A stretch of 64,000 bases of DNA from Modestobacter sp. VKM Ac-2985 (GCF_026967925.1 NZ_JAPVBI010000001.1:1269613-1333612); one strand, 5' to 3'. Shown: positions 36,336-44,922, counted from the stretch's first letter. Numbers and translations are program-made. Notes: generated from the sequence alone by a model not told the origin.

Positions 36336-36872
36336 TCACGCCGCCGAGGCGTCCCCGAGCTGACCGCGCAGCCGGTCGGCGTCGGTGCCCACCTGCCGGA
36401 GCACCCGCGTCACGACCGGGTCGCCGACGGCCAGCAGCCCGGCGAGCAGGGCTCCGGTGTCGATGGCCCGGGCCCGTCGGCGCACCTTCGACCGGAGCAC
36501 GTGCCGCAGCGACTCCTCGAGGGCGCGCTTGCTGCCGTCGGCGAAGGAGATGTGCCCGGCCGGCTCGCGAGCGCCGCGGTCCAGGGCGCCCGGGCCGAAC
36601 GCGGACTCCGCGGCGGCGCGCACCTGGTCCAGGTCGATGCCCACGGTGGCGAGCGCGTCGGCGTCCAGGGCGCTGCCCGACCGGTCCAGAGCCGACCGGA
36701 GGGTCGGGTGGTCGGCGCCGGCGGCACGCAGCACCGCGCCGCCGCGGCCGGGGTCCTCGGCCAGGGCCAGCAGCAGGTGCACCGGGTCGATCTTCTCCGC
36801 CCGCAGCGTGCGGGCCTCCTCCTGGGCGACGACGACGGCCCGGCGGGCCTCGTCGGTGAAGCGCTCGAACAC
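36336..36872 (-). CDS. Clp N-terminal-domain protein (stand-alone)
   Basis: A 178-residue protein made of a Clp repeat (ClpA/ClpC N-terminal) domain: VFERFTDEARRAVVVAQEEA, IDPVHLLLALAEDPG, then a second repeat with FADGSKRALEESLRHVLRS and DTGALLAGLLAV. There is no AAA+ module. Such stand-alone domains are thought to bind substrates or Clp partners. GTG 36872 lies 1 nt after the stop of the small HTH gene, so the two are co-translated from the promoter with twin palindromes at 37099-37142. Possibly an adaptor or sensor linked to protein quality control (inference). Confidence 0.88.
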   Translation of the reverse strand: MFERFTDEARRAVVVAQEEARTLRAEKIDPVHLLLALAEDPGRGGAVLRAAGADHPTLRSALDRSGSALDADALATVGIDLDQVRAAAESAFGPGALDRGAREPAGHISFADGSKRALEESLRHVLRSKVRRRARAIDTGALLAGLLAVGDPVVTRVLRQVGTDADRLRGQLGDASAA

Positions 36873-36873
36873 G

Positions 36874-37095
36874 TCAGCGGTCCCTTCTCGAGGTGGCGTG
36901 CTTCTTGTGGACGGCCTGCTTGCTGACGCCCAGGGCGTCGGCGATCTGCTGCCAGGACCAGCCGCGCGCCCGGGCGTTGCCGACCTGCAGCACCTCCAGG
37001 CGGTCGGCGAGGTCGCGGAGCGCACGGATGGCACGGAGCCCGGTGTCCGGGTCGTCGGCCGCGGCGGCGGTGGTGACGTCGGTGGGGGAGGCCAT
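36874..37095 (-). CDS. Small HTH DNA-binding protein
   Basis: A 73-residue protein with an acidic start (TDVTTAAAADDPDTG), a helix (RALRDLADRLEVLQV) and a clear helix-turn-helix near the C-terminus (GWSWQQIADALGVSKQAVHK). It is co-encoded with the Clp-N protein, a pair seen repeatedly in actinobacteria. Its promoter contains two nearly identical palindromes covering the -35 and -10 boxes, which predicts autoregulation. The ATG is 6 nt after the -10, so the mRNA should be leaderless. Confidence 0.88.
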   Translation of the reverse strand: MASPTDVTTAAAADDPDTGLRAIRALRDLADRLEVLQVGNARARGWSWQQIADALGVSKQAVHKKHATSRRDR

Positions 37096-37098
37096 GTC

Positions 37099-37142
37099 GT
37101 CAACCTAGATTGACGGGCGTGAGGTGTCAACCTGGATTGACA
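37099..37142 (-). promoter_or_regulatory. Promoter with two palindromic operators for the HTH/Clp-N operon
   Basis: Minus strand: -35 TTGACA (37130-37125), 17-bp spacer, -10 TAGGTT (37107-37102), 6 nt, then the ATG at 37095. Two near-identical palindromes cover these boxes: GTCAACCTAGATTGAC (37099-37114) and TGTCAACCTGGATTGACA (37125-37142), with centres 27 bp apart. On the plus strand TACGCT (37155-37160) ends 7 nt before the ndk GTG, so the operator also lies just upstream of the ndk promoter. Confidence 0.8.
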
Positions 37143-37167
37143 GCCGAGGTCCCGTACGCTCCCGGGC

Positions 37168-37587
37168 GTGTCTGCACCCACTGCTGAGCGTTCGCTGGTC
37201 CTGATCAAGCCCGACGGCGTGGCCCGGGGCCTGGTCGGCCAGGTCATCGCCCGCCTGGAGGCCAAGGGCCTGCGCCTGGTCGCCGCCGAGCTGCGCACCC
37301 TGACCGCCGACGTCGCCGAGGAGCACTACGGCGAGCACCGCGAGCGGCCGTTCTTCGGCTCGCTGGTCGAGTTCATCACCGGGGGGCCGCTGCTGGCCCT
37401 CGTGGTCGAGGGCCCGCGCGCCATCGAGGCGTTCCGCGCGCTGGCCGGCGCGACCGACCCGGTGAAGGCCGCGCCCGGCACGATCCGCGGCGACTTCGCC
37501 CTCGAGGTGCAGGCCAACATCGTGCACGGCTCCGACTCGCCCGAGTCCGCCGCGCGCGAGATCGCGCTGTTCTTCCCCGCCCTCTGA
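37168..37587 (+). CDS. ndk: Nucleoside diphosphate kinase
   Basis: A 139-residue enzyme with the full NDPK fold: [17 protein letters not shown] at the N-terminus, the RPFF active-site turn, GTIRGDFA and the phospho-His in [12 protein letters not shown] (His120). It transfers the gamma-phosphate between nucleoside tri- and diphosphates. GTG 37168 gives the usual length. TACGCT ends 7 nt before it, predicting a leaderless transcript divergent from the HTH gene. Confidence 0.97.
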   Translation: MSAPTAERSLVLIKPDGVARGLVGQVIARLEAKGLRLVAAELRTLTADVAEEHYGEHRERPFFGSLVEFITGGPLLALVVEGPRAIEAFRALAGATDPVKAAPGTIRGDFALEVQANIVHGSDSPESAAREIALFFPAL

Positions 37588-37590
37588 CAC

Positions 37591-37622
37591 CCAGGGGCCA
37601 AAGTCGCGACTTTGGCCCCTGG
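37591..37622. terminator. Perfect 32-bp palindrome after ndk
   Basis: CCAGGGGCCAAAGTCG is followed directly by its reverse complement. It begins 4 bp after the ndk stop. The AT-richer centre sits in a GC-rich context with no T-tract. Confidence 0.75.
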
Positions 37623-37647
37623 CGAGAGCGGCTACCCTGGGCGGGTC

Positions 37648-39576
37648 ATGACTGTCGAGTCTCTATACCCCCGCCTCGAGCCCCTCCTCGCCCAGGTGCA
37701 GAAGCCGATCCAGTACGTCGGCGGCGAGCTCAACGCCCAGGTGAAGCCGTGGGACGACGTCGCCGTCCACTGGGCGCTGATGTACCCCGACGCCTACGAG
37801 GTGGGCCTGCCCAACCAGGGCCTCATGATCCTGTACGAGGTGCTCAACGAGCGCCCCGACGCCCTGGCCGAGCGCACCTACGCCGTCTGGCCCGACCTCG
37901 CCGGGTTGATGCGCGAGCACGGCGTCGGTCAGTTCACCGTCGATGCGCACCGCCCGGTGCGGGAGTTCGACCTGCTGGGCGTCAGCTTCGCCACCGAGCT
38001 CGGGTACACCAACCTGCTCGAGGCGCTCGACCTCGCCGGCGTCCCGCTGCACGCGGTCGACCGCGACGAGAGCCACCCGGTGGTCGTCGCCGGCGGGCAC
38101 GCCGCCTTCAACCCCGAGCCGGTCAGCGACTTCGTCGACTGCGCGGTGCTCGGGGACGGTGAGCAGGTCGTCGGGGACATCACCGACGTCGTCGCCGCCT
38201 GGAAGGAGCAGGGCCGCCCCGGTGGGCGGGTCGAGCTGCTGGCCCGGCTCTCCCGGGTCGACGGGGTCTACGTGCCCCGCTTCTACGCGGTCAGCTACGC
38301 CGCCGACGGCACGATCGCCGAGGTGCGCCGTACCCGGGACGACGTCCCGGCCCGCGTCGGCAAGCGCACGGTGATGGACCTCGACGAGTGGCCCTACCCC
38401 AAGCAGCCGCTGGTCCCGCTGGCCGAGAGCGTGCACGAGCGGATGAGCGTGGAGATCTTCCGCGGCTGCACCCGTGGCTGCCGCTTCTGCCAGGCCGGGA
38501 TGATCACCCGCCCGGTCCGCGAGCGGACGATCACCGGCATCGGCTCGATGGTCGACGCCGGGCTCAAGGCCACCGGCTACGAGGAGGTGGGCCTGCTCTC
38601 GCTGAGCAGCGCCGACCACTCCGAGATCGGCCAGCTGGCCAAGGAGCTCGCCGACCGGTACGAGGGCACCAACACCGGCCTGTCGCTGCCCTCCACCCGG
38701 GTCGACGCCTTCAACGTCACCCTGGCCAACGAGCTCTCCCGCAACGGCCGCCGCTCCGGGCTGACCTTCGCGCCCGAGGGCGGCAGCGAGCGGATCCGCC
38801 GGGTGATCAACAAGACCGTGTCGAAGGAGGACCTGGTCCGCACGGTCACCACGGCGTACGCCAACGGCTGGCGCCAGGTGAAGCTCTACTTCATGTGCGG
38901 TCTGCCCACCGAGACCGACGAGGACGTGCTGGAGATCGCCGAGCTGGCGGTCGAGGTGATCCGCGCCGGCCGCGAGGCCAGTGGCACCAAGGACATCCGC
39001 TGCACCGTCTCCATCGGTGGCTTCGTGCCCAAGCCGCACACGCCCTTCCAGTGGGCGGCGCAGGCCAGTGCCGAGACGATCGACCACCGGCTGCGGATCC
39101 TGCGCGAGGCGATCAACGCCGACCGCCGGATCGGCCGCTCCATCGGTCTCCGCTACCACGACGGCAAGCCCGGCGTGATCGAGGGGCTGCTGTCCCGCGG
39201 TGACCGCCGGGTCGGTCGGGTCATCGAGCGGGTCTGGCGCGACGGCGGGCACTTCGACGGCTGGAGCGAGCACTTCTCCTACGACCGGTGGCAGACGGCT
39301 GCGGCCGAGGAGCTCGCTGCGTTCGGGCTCGACCTGGCCTGGTACACCACCCGGGAGCGCACCGAGCACGAGGTGCTGCCCTGGGACCACCTGGACTCCG
39401 GGCTGGACAAGGAGTGGCTCTGGGACGACTGGCAGGACGCGATCAGCGAGGACGAGGTCGGCGACTGCCGCTGGACCGGCTGCTACGACTGCGGTGTCTG
39501 CCCGACCATGGGCACTGACATCCAGATCGGGCCCACCGGGCGCAGCCTGCTGCCCCTGACCCCCGTCAACCGGTAG
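37648..39576 (+). CDS. TIGR03960 family B12-binding-domain radical SAM protein
   Basis: A 642-residue protein. The N-terminal B12-binding-like domain (about 45-200) has the YPDAYEVGLPNQGLMILYE start. The radical SAM core has the Cx3Cx2C cluster motif in FRGCTRGCRFCQAGMI, then GGSERIRRVINKTVSKEDL and KLYFMCGLPTETDEDV. The C-terminal region carries more Cys (CRWTGCYDCGVCPTMG), suggesting a second metal site. It overlaps the TIGR03936 gene by one base; in some bacteria the two are fused. The pair precedes rne in actinobacteria; function not established but probably RNA- or translation-related. ATG 37648 with TACCCT 9 nt upstream. Confidence 0.93.
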   Translation: MTVESLYPRLEPLLAQVQKPIQYVGGELNAQVKPWDDVAVHWALMYPDAYEVGLPNQGLMILYEVLNERPDALAERTYAVWPDLAGLMREHGVGQFTVDAHRPVREFDLLGVSFATELGYTNLLEALDLAGVPLHAVDRDESHPVVVAGGHAAFNPEPVSDFVDCAVLGDGEQVVGDITDVVAAWKEQGRPGGRVELLARLSRVDGVYVPRFYAVSYAADGTIAEVRRTRDDVPARVGKRTVMDLDEWPYPKQPLVPLAESVHERMSVEIFRGCTRGCRFCQAGMITRPVRERTITGIGSMVDAGLKATGYEEVGLLSLSSADHSEIGQLAKELADRYEGTNTGLSLPSTRVDAFNVTLANELSRNGRRSGLTFAPEGGSERIRRVINKTVSKEDLVRTVTTAYANGWRQVKLYFMCGLPTETDEDVLEIAELAVEVIRAGREASGTKDIRCTVSIGGFVPKPHTPFQWAAQASAETIDHRLRILREAINADRRIGRSIGLRYHDGKPGVIEGLLSRGDRRVGRVIERVWRDGGHFDGWSEHFSYDRWQTAAAEELAAFGLDLAWYTTRERTEHEVLPWDHLDSGLDKEWLWDDWQDAISEDEVGDCRWTGCYDCGVCPTMGTDIQIGPTGRSLLPLTPVNR

Positions 39577-40343
39577 TGGCCCGCACCCCGGACGGCCCGC
39601 CGCCGCCGCCGACCGTGCAGAAGCTGCGGTTGCGCTACACCAAGCGCGGCCCGCTGCGGTTCGCCTCGCACCGCGACCTGGCCCGCGCCCTCGAGCGTGC
39701 GCTCCGTCGTGCCCAGGTGCCGATGGCGTTCTCCGCCGGGTTCAGCCCGCACCCGAAGATCTCCTACATGGGGGCGGCGCCGACCGGCACGGCCTCGGAG
39801 GCGGAGTACTTCGAGATCGGGCTGTCCGCGCGGCGCGACCCGGAGCAGGTGCGGGCCGCACTGGACGCCTCGCTGCCGCCGGGCATCGACGTCCTGGAGT
39901 GCGTCGAGGCCGTCGAGGGCAACGGCTCCCTGGCCGACCGGCTCGACGCCACCCGGTGGCGGATCGACCTGCCCGGGGTGGACGCCGACGAGCTCTCCGC
40001 CGCCGTGCAGACGTTCCTCGCCCATGAGGTGGTGCTGGTCGCGAAACGGACCAAGAACGGCACCAAGGACGTCGACGCGCGGGCCGCCGTCGTCTCGGCT
40101 GCAGTCTCCGTTGAGGCAGGTTGTGCCATACTGCTCCTGGTCGTACGGCAGCTCACGCCGACCGTTCGACCGGATGACGTGATGGCCGCTCTGGCTGCCG
40201 TCGCCGACCTGCACCCGCCGTTGCCCGCCCGGGCCGTGCGTGAGGCGCAGGGCCGGCTCGACGACAGTGGTGACGTCGCCGATCCGCTCGGGCCCGACCG
40301 CGTGGCCAGTTCCCGCTGCCAGGGGGAGCCGGCTCAGGTCTGA
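39576..40343 (+). CDS. TIGR03936 family radical-SAM-associated protein (DUF2344)
   Basis: A 255-residue protein with the DUF2344 start KLRLRYTKRGPLRFASHRDL, followed by RAQVPMAFSAGFSPHPKISY, the most conserved stretch of the family. It starts on GTG at 39576, sharing one base with the preceding TAG stop, so it is translationally coupled to the TIGR03960 radical SAM protein, with which it is fused in some genomes. It lacks its own Fe-S motif. Near the C-terminus (SVEAGCAILLLVVRQLTPTV) the fold ends and a loose tail follows. Confidence 0.92.
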   Translation: MARTPDGPPPPPTVQKLRLRYTKRGPLRFASHRDLARALERALRRAQVPMAFSAGFSPHPKISYMGAAPTGTASEAEYFEIGLSARRDPEQVRAALDASLPPGIDVLECVEAVEGNGSLADRLDATRWRIDLPGVDADELSAAVQTFLAHEVVLVAKRTKNGTKDVDARAAVVSAAVSVEAGCAILLLVVRQLTPTVRPDDVMAALAAVADLHPPLPARAVREAQGRLDDSGDVADPLGPDRVASSRCQGEPAQV

Positions 40344-40646
40344 CCCGGTGGACCCGGATGCGCCCGGCGTCGCCCGCGACACGTCTGCCAGCCGTGGCGC
40401 TGCACCACCCGATCTCTGCACCACCTGATCTCTGCACCACCTGAGCTCTCGGACCACCGCACCACCCGTGTTCAGCACGCTGCACCACCGGGCCCCAGCC
40501 GCACCGGCCGGGGCGCGGACCCAGACTTCGCGGGTCGGGCAGAACCGCCGCTCCCAGTGGCCGCCCGATCCGCCCAACCCACGTTCCTGCGCGGCCGCCA
40601 GTCGGAGACGATCGGCGCCCGGGGACGCACAGGAGGCGAGCCCTTC
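40344..40646 (+). promoter_or_regulatory. rne leader region with repeated GCACCACC motifs
   Basis: No gene in 303 bp. GCACCACC occurs five times (40402, 40418, 40434, 40459, 40482). An AGGAGG site (40631-40636) precedes the GTG start of rne by 10 nt. Confidence 0.5.
40401..40448 (+). repeat. Three tandem 16-bp repeats in the rne leader
   Basis: Units TGCACCACCCGATCTC, TGCACCACCTGATCTC and TGCACCACCTGAGCTC follow one another without gap; the first and third differ from the middle one at one position each. They are noncoding on both strands as far as I can see. Confidence 0.9.
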
Positions 40647-43600
40647 GTGGCCGACCACGACGACAACGAGAACAGCACCGACCTGGGCATCGCGGAGGGA
40701 TCGACGCCGCCCGCCGATCTGCTCGGCGGCCCGGCGGACCCGGTCGAGAGCGGAGGCCCGCTCGGCGGGCCGGACGACGAGCCGACCGCCGAGGACCTCT
40801 CCGAGGAGCCGGCGGAGATCCCGATCGCCGAGGCGGTGACGCCCCAGCCGGAGCACGAGCTCCCGAGGTTCGGCGCACAGTTCAGCTCACCCGAGCCCAC
40901 CACCGTCACCGCCCGGCCCCGCCGCCGGGCGACGCGGCCGGCCGTGACCGCCGACCCCGACTCGGTCGAGCCGCCCGCGCCGCAGGTCACCCACGTCGCC
41001 CCCGCCTTCGTCAGCTTCGTGGCCCCCGAGCCCGAGGTCGCCGCACCGCGCCGCCGCAGCCGCCGTCCCCAGGCCGAGTCGCCGAGCGAGTCGACCGAGG
41101 TGGACACCGGCCGGACCGACGAGCGGCCGGCCACCGACGAGCGGGACGCCGAGCAGGCACCGCCGCGGCGTTCCCGCAGCCGTCGCCGCACTGCGGCCGA
41201 GAGCGAGCCGATCGAGGCCGAGGACACCGGGAGCACCGAGACCGAGGAGCGGGACGCCGAGCAGGCACCGCCGCGGCGCTCCCGCGGCCGTCGCCGCAGT
41301 GCGGCCGAGAGCGAGCCGATCGAGACCGAGGACACCGAGACCGAGGACACCGAGACCGAGGACACCGAGACCGAGGACACCGAGACCGAGGAGCCGGACG
41401 CCGAGGACTCCGACGACCGCGACGGCGAGGACGGCGGTTCCTCGGGCAGCCGTCGCCGGCGCCGGGGCCGTCGGGGCCGCGGCCGCGGACGCACCGGTGA
41501 GGACGCCACCGACGGCGACCGCGACGACGAGGACACCGACGTCGAGACCCCGGCCGTCGCCGACGCATCCGACGACAGCAGCGAGCGCGACGGCAGCGAG
41601 CGCGACGGCCAGGACGACGACAACGAGGACGACGACGCTGCCGAGGGCGGTTCGGGGTCCAGCACCCGACGTCGTCGCCGTCGCCGTCGCCGCGGCAGCA
41701 GCGGCGAGAGCGGCAGCGACGAGACCGCCGAAGACGCCGACGACCGGCCGGAGCGCGCGGGCCGCAACGGCCGCACCTCCAGCGACGACGACGTCCGGGG
41801 CGTGGCGGGCTCCACCCGGCTCGAGGCCAAGCGCCAGCGCCGTCGTGAGGGCCGCGACGGTGGCCGTCGCCGCGCGCCGATCCTGAGCGAGTCGGAGTTC
41901 CTGGCGCGGCGCGAGGCCGTGGACCGGGCGATGGTCATCCGGCAGCAGGGCGAGCGCACCCAGATCGCCGTCCTGGAGGACGACGTCCTCGTCGAGCACT
42001 ACGTCACCCAGGCGCAGGCGACCTCGTTCGCGGGCAACGTCTACCTGGGCCGTGTGCAGAACGTGCTGCCCAGCATGGAGGCCGCCTTCGTCGACGTCGG
42101 CAAGGGCCGCAACGCCGTCCTGTACGCCGGCGAGGTCAACTGGGACGCCGCCGGTCTGTCCGGCAAGTCCCGGTCGATCGAGACCGCGCTCAAGTCCGGC
42201 GACAAGGTCCTGGTCCAGGTCACCAAGGACCCGATCGGCCACAAGGGCGCCCGGCTGACCCAGCAGGTCAACCTGCCCGGCCGCTTCCTGGTCTACGTGC
42301 CCGGTGGCTCGATGACCGGCATCAGCCGCAAGCTGCCGGACAAGGAGCGCCAGCGGCTCAAGGACATCCTGAAGAAGATCGTCCCCGAGGACGCCGGCGT
42401 CATCATCCGCACGGCCGCGGAGGGCGCTTCCGAGGAGGAGCTCACCCGCGACGTGGCCCGGCTGCAGGCGCAGTGGGAGGTCATCCAGACCAAGGCGTCC
42501 TCGACCAGCAACGCGCCGACGCTGCTCTACGGCGAGCCGGACCTGGCCATCCGCGTGATCCGCGACGTCTTCAACGAGGACTTCAAGCGGCTGGTCGTCC
42601 AGGGCGACGACGCCTGGGACACCGTCGAGGCCTACGTCGCGCACGTCTCCCCGGAGCTGTCCGAGCGACTGCAGCGCTACACCGGCACCGGCGACGTCTT
42701 CCGCGACCTGCGGATCGACGAGCAGCTGATGAAGGCCCTCGACCGCAAGGTGTGGCTGCCCTCGGGTGGCTCGCTGGTCATCGACCGCACCGAGGCCATG
42801 ACGGTCGTCGACGTGAACACCGGCAAGTTCGTCGGGTCCGGCGGCAACCTCGAGCAGACCGTCACCCGCAACAACATCGAGGCCGCCGAGGAGATCGTCC
42901 GCCAGCTCCGGCTGCGCGACATCGGCGGGATCATCGTCATCGACTTCATCGACATGGTCCTGGAGAGCAACCGCGACCTCGTGCTGCGGCGGCTCACCGA
43001 GTGCCTCGGCCGCGACCGCACCAAGCACCAGGTCGCCGAGGTCACCTCGCTGGGCCTGGTGCAGATGACCCGCAAGCGCGTGGGCCAGGGCCTGCTGGAG
43101 GTCTTCTCCGAGCCGTGCGAGCACTGCCGCGGCCGGGGTGTCCTGGTGCACGTCGACCCGGTGGACGACAAGAAGCGGTCCAGCGGGAACGGTGGCGCGG
43201 GCAACGGCGCAGGCAACGGTGGCGCCGGCAACGGTGGCGGCGGGCGCAACCGGGGTGACTCGGGCAACGGCTCGGGCGCCTCGGGCAGTGGCTCCGGCAC
43301 CGCGTCGGGCTCCGGCCGCGACAAGGGCCGGAACGACCGGGCCAAGGACGCCGACGTCGTGACCCCCGAGGTCGAGGAGACGGCGCCCGCGACCGAGCAG
43401 GAGGCCACCCCGACGCCGGCGGCCGAGGCCCCGGAGACCGACGGGACCGAGACCGGCGGCGGTCGCGGCCGACGCAGCCGCGGCGGCCGGGACCGTGGCG
43501 CCCGCGACGGCGGCACCAAGGACCGTGGTCCCGCGGACACCGGTGCGCCGGACGCCGCTCCCCAGGAGGAGCAGGGCGCAGCGGTGACCGAGACGCCGGA

Positions 43601-44072
43601 GACCGTGGAGGGGGGCACTGCGACGTCACGTCGCGAGGACCCGGCCGCCGGCTGGGACGTCGCGGACGCCATGGCGCTGCAGGGCGGGGCGTCCTTCGAC
43701 GAGCCGGCCGTGGCGGAGCCGGATGCCGAGCCGGAGATCGAGCCGGTCGACGAGGGTCTGGGTCGCCGCAGCCGGGGTCGCCGTGGACGCGGGCAGTCTC
43801 CCGAGGCCCGGGCGGCCGAGGACGCTCCCGGCACCGGGACTCCTGGCACCGGGGCGCCCGCTGCCGAGGAGCCGACGCCGGACAGCGTCCTGGCGGCGGT
43901 GGTGGCCCCACCGGCCGAGCCGGAGGCCGCGGCCCCCGCCGAGGACCGGTCGGAGCCGACCGTCGTCGTGGCACCCCAGCCGGTCGCCGAGCCCGCGGCC
44001 GCCCCGGAGGTCCCGGCGGCCCGGCCGCGGCGCCGCAGGGCCGCCTCGCGGCCCGCAGGCCCGCCGGCCTGA
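40647..44072 (+). CDS. rne: Ribonuclease E/G family endoribonuclease
   Basis: An 1141-residue protein. Residues 1-428 are a disordered arm of acidic and arginine-rich patches with internal duplications. The catalytic core (about 429-830) begins with an S1 domain (NVYLGRVQNVLPSMEAAFVD), has the DNase-I-like metal site in VVDVNTGKFVG (D722) and IIVIDFIDMV, and the zinc-link pair C824-E-H-C827 that joins dimers. Residues 840-1141 are a second disordered arm, Gly/Asn-rich then Arg/Pro-rich, probably the scaffold for degradosome partners. It cuts single-stranded RNA for rRNA, tRNA and mRNA processing. GTG 40647 behind AGGAGG; upstream in-frame GTGs lack such a site. Confidence 0.95.
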   Translation: MADHDDNENSTDLGIAEGSTPPADLLGGPADPVESGGPLGGPDDEPTAEDLSEEPAEIPIAEAVTPQPEHELPRFGAQFSSPEPTTVTARPRRRATRPAVTADPDSVEPPAPQVTHVAPAFVSFVAPEPEVAAPRRRSRRPQAESPSESTEVDTGRTDERPATDERDAEQAPPRRSRSRRRTAAESEPIEAEDTGSTETEERDAEQAPPRRSRGRRRSAAESEPIETEDTETEDTETEDTETEDTETEEPDAEDSDDRDGEDGGSSGSRRRRRGRRGRGRGRTGEDATDGDRDDEDTDVETPAVADASDDSSERDGSERDGQDDDNEDDDAAEGGSGSSTRRRRRRRRRGSSGESGSDETAEDADDRPERAGRNGRTSSDDDVRGVAGSTRLEAKRQRRREGRDGGRRRAPILSESEFLARREAVDRAMVIRQQGERTQIAVLEDDVLVEHYVTQAQATSFAGNVYLGRVQNVLPSMEAAFVDVGKGRNAVLYAGEVNWDAAGLSGKSRSIETALKSGDKVLVQVTKDPIGHKGARLTQQVNLPGRFLVYVPGGSMTGISRKLPDKERQRLKDILKKIVPEDAGVIIRTAAEGASEEELTRDVARLQAQWEVIQTKASSTSNAPTLLYGEPDLAIRVIRDVFNEDFKRLVVQGDDAWDTVEAYVAHVSPELSERLQRYTGTGDVFRDLRIDEQLMKALDRKVWLPSGGSLVIDRTEAMTVVDVNTGKFVGSGGNLEQTVTRNNIEAAEEIVRQLRLRDIGGIIVIDFIDMVLESNRDLVLRRLTECLGRDRTKHQVAEVTSLGLVQMTRKRVGQGLLEVFSEPCEHCRGRGVLVHVDPVDDKKRSSGNGGAGNGAGNGGAGNGGGGRNRGDSGNGSGASGSGSGTASGSGRDKGRNDRAKDADVVTPEVEETAPATEQEATPTPAAEAPETDGTETGGGRGRRSRGGRDRGARDGGTKDRGPADTGAPDAAPQEEQGAAVTETPETVEGGTATSRREDPAAGWDVADAMALQGGASFDEPAVAEPDAEPEIEPVDEGLGRRSRGRRGRGQSPEARAAEDAPGTGTPGTGAPAAEEPTPDSVLAAVVAPPAEPEAAAPAEDRSEPTVVVAPQPVAEPAAAPEVPAARPRRRRAASRPAGPPA
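41139..41354 (+). repeat. 108-bp imperfect tandem duplication inside rne
   Basis: Two units of 108 bp (41139-41246, 41247-41354) each encode 36 residues starting ERDAEQAPPRRSR and running through AAESEPIE. They lie in the disordered N-terminal arm of RNase E; the second unit grades into the TETED repeats. Confidence 0.85.
41322..41393 (+). repeat. 15-bp tandem repeats coding TETED in rne
   Basis: One partial and four near-identical 15-bp units encode ETED-TETED-TETED-TETED-TETEE, a strongly acidic patch in the N-terminal arm. Confidence 0.9.
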
Positions 44073-44085
44073 TCGAGGGGCCCGG

Positions 44086-44121
44086 TGCCCCCACCGCGGG
44101 CGAGCTCGCGGTGGGGGCACG
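44086..44121. terminator. Hairpin terminator after rne
   Basis: GTGCCCCCACCGCG (44086-44099) pairs perfectly with CGCGGTGGGGGCAC (44108-44121) across an 8-nt loop, 14 bp after the rne stop. No T-tract. Confidence 0.8.
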
Positions 44122-44318
44122 GGGCCGACCGGGTCGACCGCACGCGGTTCGACCCGGGCACGACGCCTCGGGTACGCTGGACGGGTTGCTCCACCACGGG
44201 CCGTGCACTCCGGTGCCGCCTGGGAGGCGCGAGCAGCACGTCCAGCACTCGGCCCTCGTGGCGGTCGTGCGCGCAGGACAACAGTGCTGGACACATGGAA
44301 TCGATCGAGGAGTCAGTG
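44122..44318 (+). promoter_or_regulatory. rplU-rpmA promoter and structured leader
   Basis: TTCGAC (44149-44154) and TACGCT (44174-44179) are a candidate promoter with a 19-bp spacer. The predicted leader of about 130 nt holds a perfect 10-bp inverted repeat, GTCCAGCACT (44240-44249) / AGTGCTGGAC (44283-44292), then the GAGGAG ribosome site (44307-44312). Confidence 0.5.
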
Positions 44319-44630
44319 GTGTACGCAGTCGTCAAGGCCGGTGGAGCGCAGCACAAGGTGGGTGTCGGTGACACGTTCACCATCAACCGCCTGAGCGGGG
44401 AGGCCGGTGACACCGTCACCCTTCCGGCCATCCTGCTGGTCGACGGCGACACCGTCACCTCCGACGCTCAGACGCTCGCCGGTGTCACCGTGACCGGCGA
44501 GATCGTCGAGCACGGCAAGGGCCCGAAGATCCACATCCACAAGTTCAAGAACAAGACGGGCTACCACAAGCGCCAGGGGCACCGTCAGCCCCTGACCAGC
44601 GTCGTGGTCCGCGACATCACGAAGGGCTGA
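44319..44630 (+). CDS. rplU: Large ribosomal subunit protein bL21
   Basis: A 103-residue protein with the bL21 fold: [20 protein letters not shown] at the start and the rRNA-binding [20 protein letters not shown] near the end. Of two adjacent in-frame GTGs, the second (44319) gives the standard length and is 6 nt from GAGGAG. It is followed after 4 nt by rpmA, the universal L21-L27 pair, and then by obgE, another ribosome-assembly gene. Confidence 0.97.
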   Translation: MYAVVKAGGAQHKVGVGDTFTINRLSGEAGDTVTLPAILLVDGDTVTSDAQTLAGVTVTGEIVEHGKGPKIHIHKFKNKTGYHKRQGHRQPLTSVVVRDITKG

Positions 44631-44634
44631 CGAC

Positions 44635-44922
44635 ATGGCACACAAGAAGGGCGCATCGTCGTCCCGTAACGGTCGCGACTCCAACGCCCAGCGCCTGGGC
44701 GTCAAGCGCTTCGGTGGTCAGGTCGTCAAGGCCGGCGAGATCATCGTCCGCCAGCGCGGCACCCACTTCCACCCGGGTCTCGGCGTCGGCCGCGGCAAGG
44801 ACGACACCCTGTTCGCCCTCGTCCCCGGCGCGGTGACCTTCGGCTTCCGCCGCGGCCGCCGCGAGGTCGCCATCACCGCCGTCGGCGCCCCGGTGGCTGC
44901 CCGCGAGACCGTCTCGGTCTGA
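44635..44922 (+). CDS. rpmA: Large ribosomal subunit protein bL27
   Basis: A 95-residue protein. The N-terminus [20 protein letters not shown] is the flexible tail that reaches the peptidyl-transferase centre; it lacks the extra leader that Firmicutes cleave off. The core has [23 protein letters not shown] at 44635, 4 nt after rplU. A strong terminator follows. Confidence 0.97.
   Translation: MAHKKGASSSRNGRDSNAQRLGVKRFGGQVVKAGEIIVRQRGTHFHPGLGVGRGKDDTLFALVPGAVTFGFRRGRREVAITAVGAPVAARETVSV

Noticed and set aside
40401-40489. CRISPR-like array
   Set aside because: The units are only 16 bp, directly adjacent with no spacers, and no cas genes are present; it is a simple tandem repeat.
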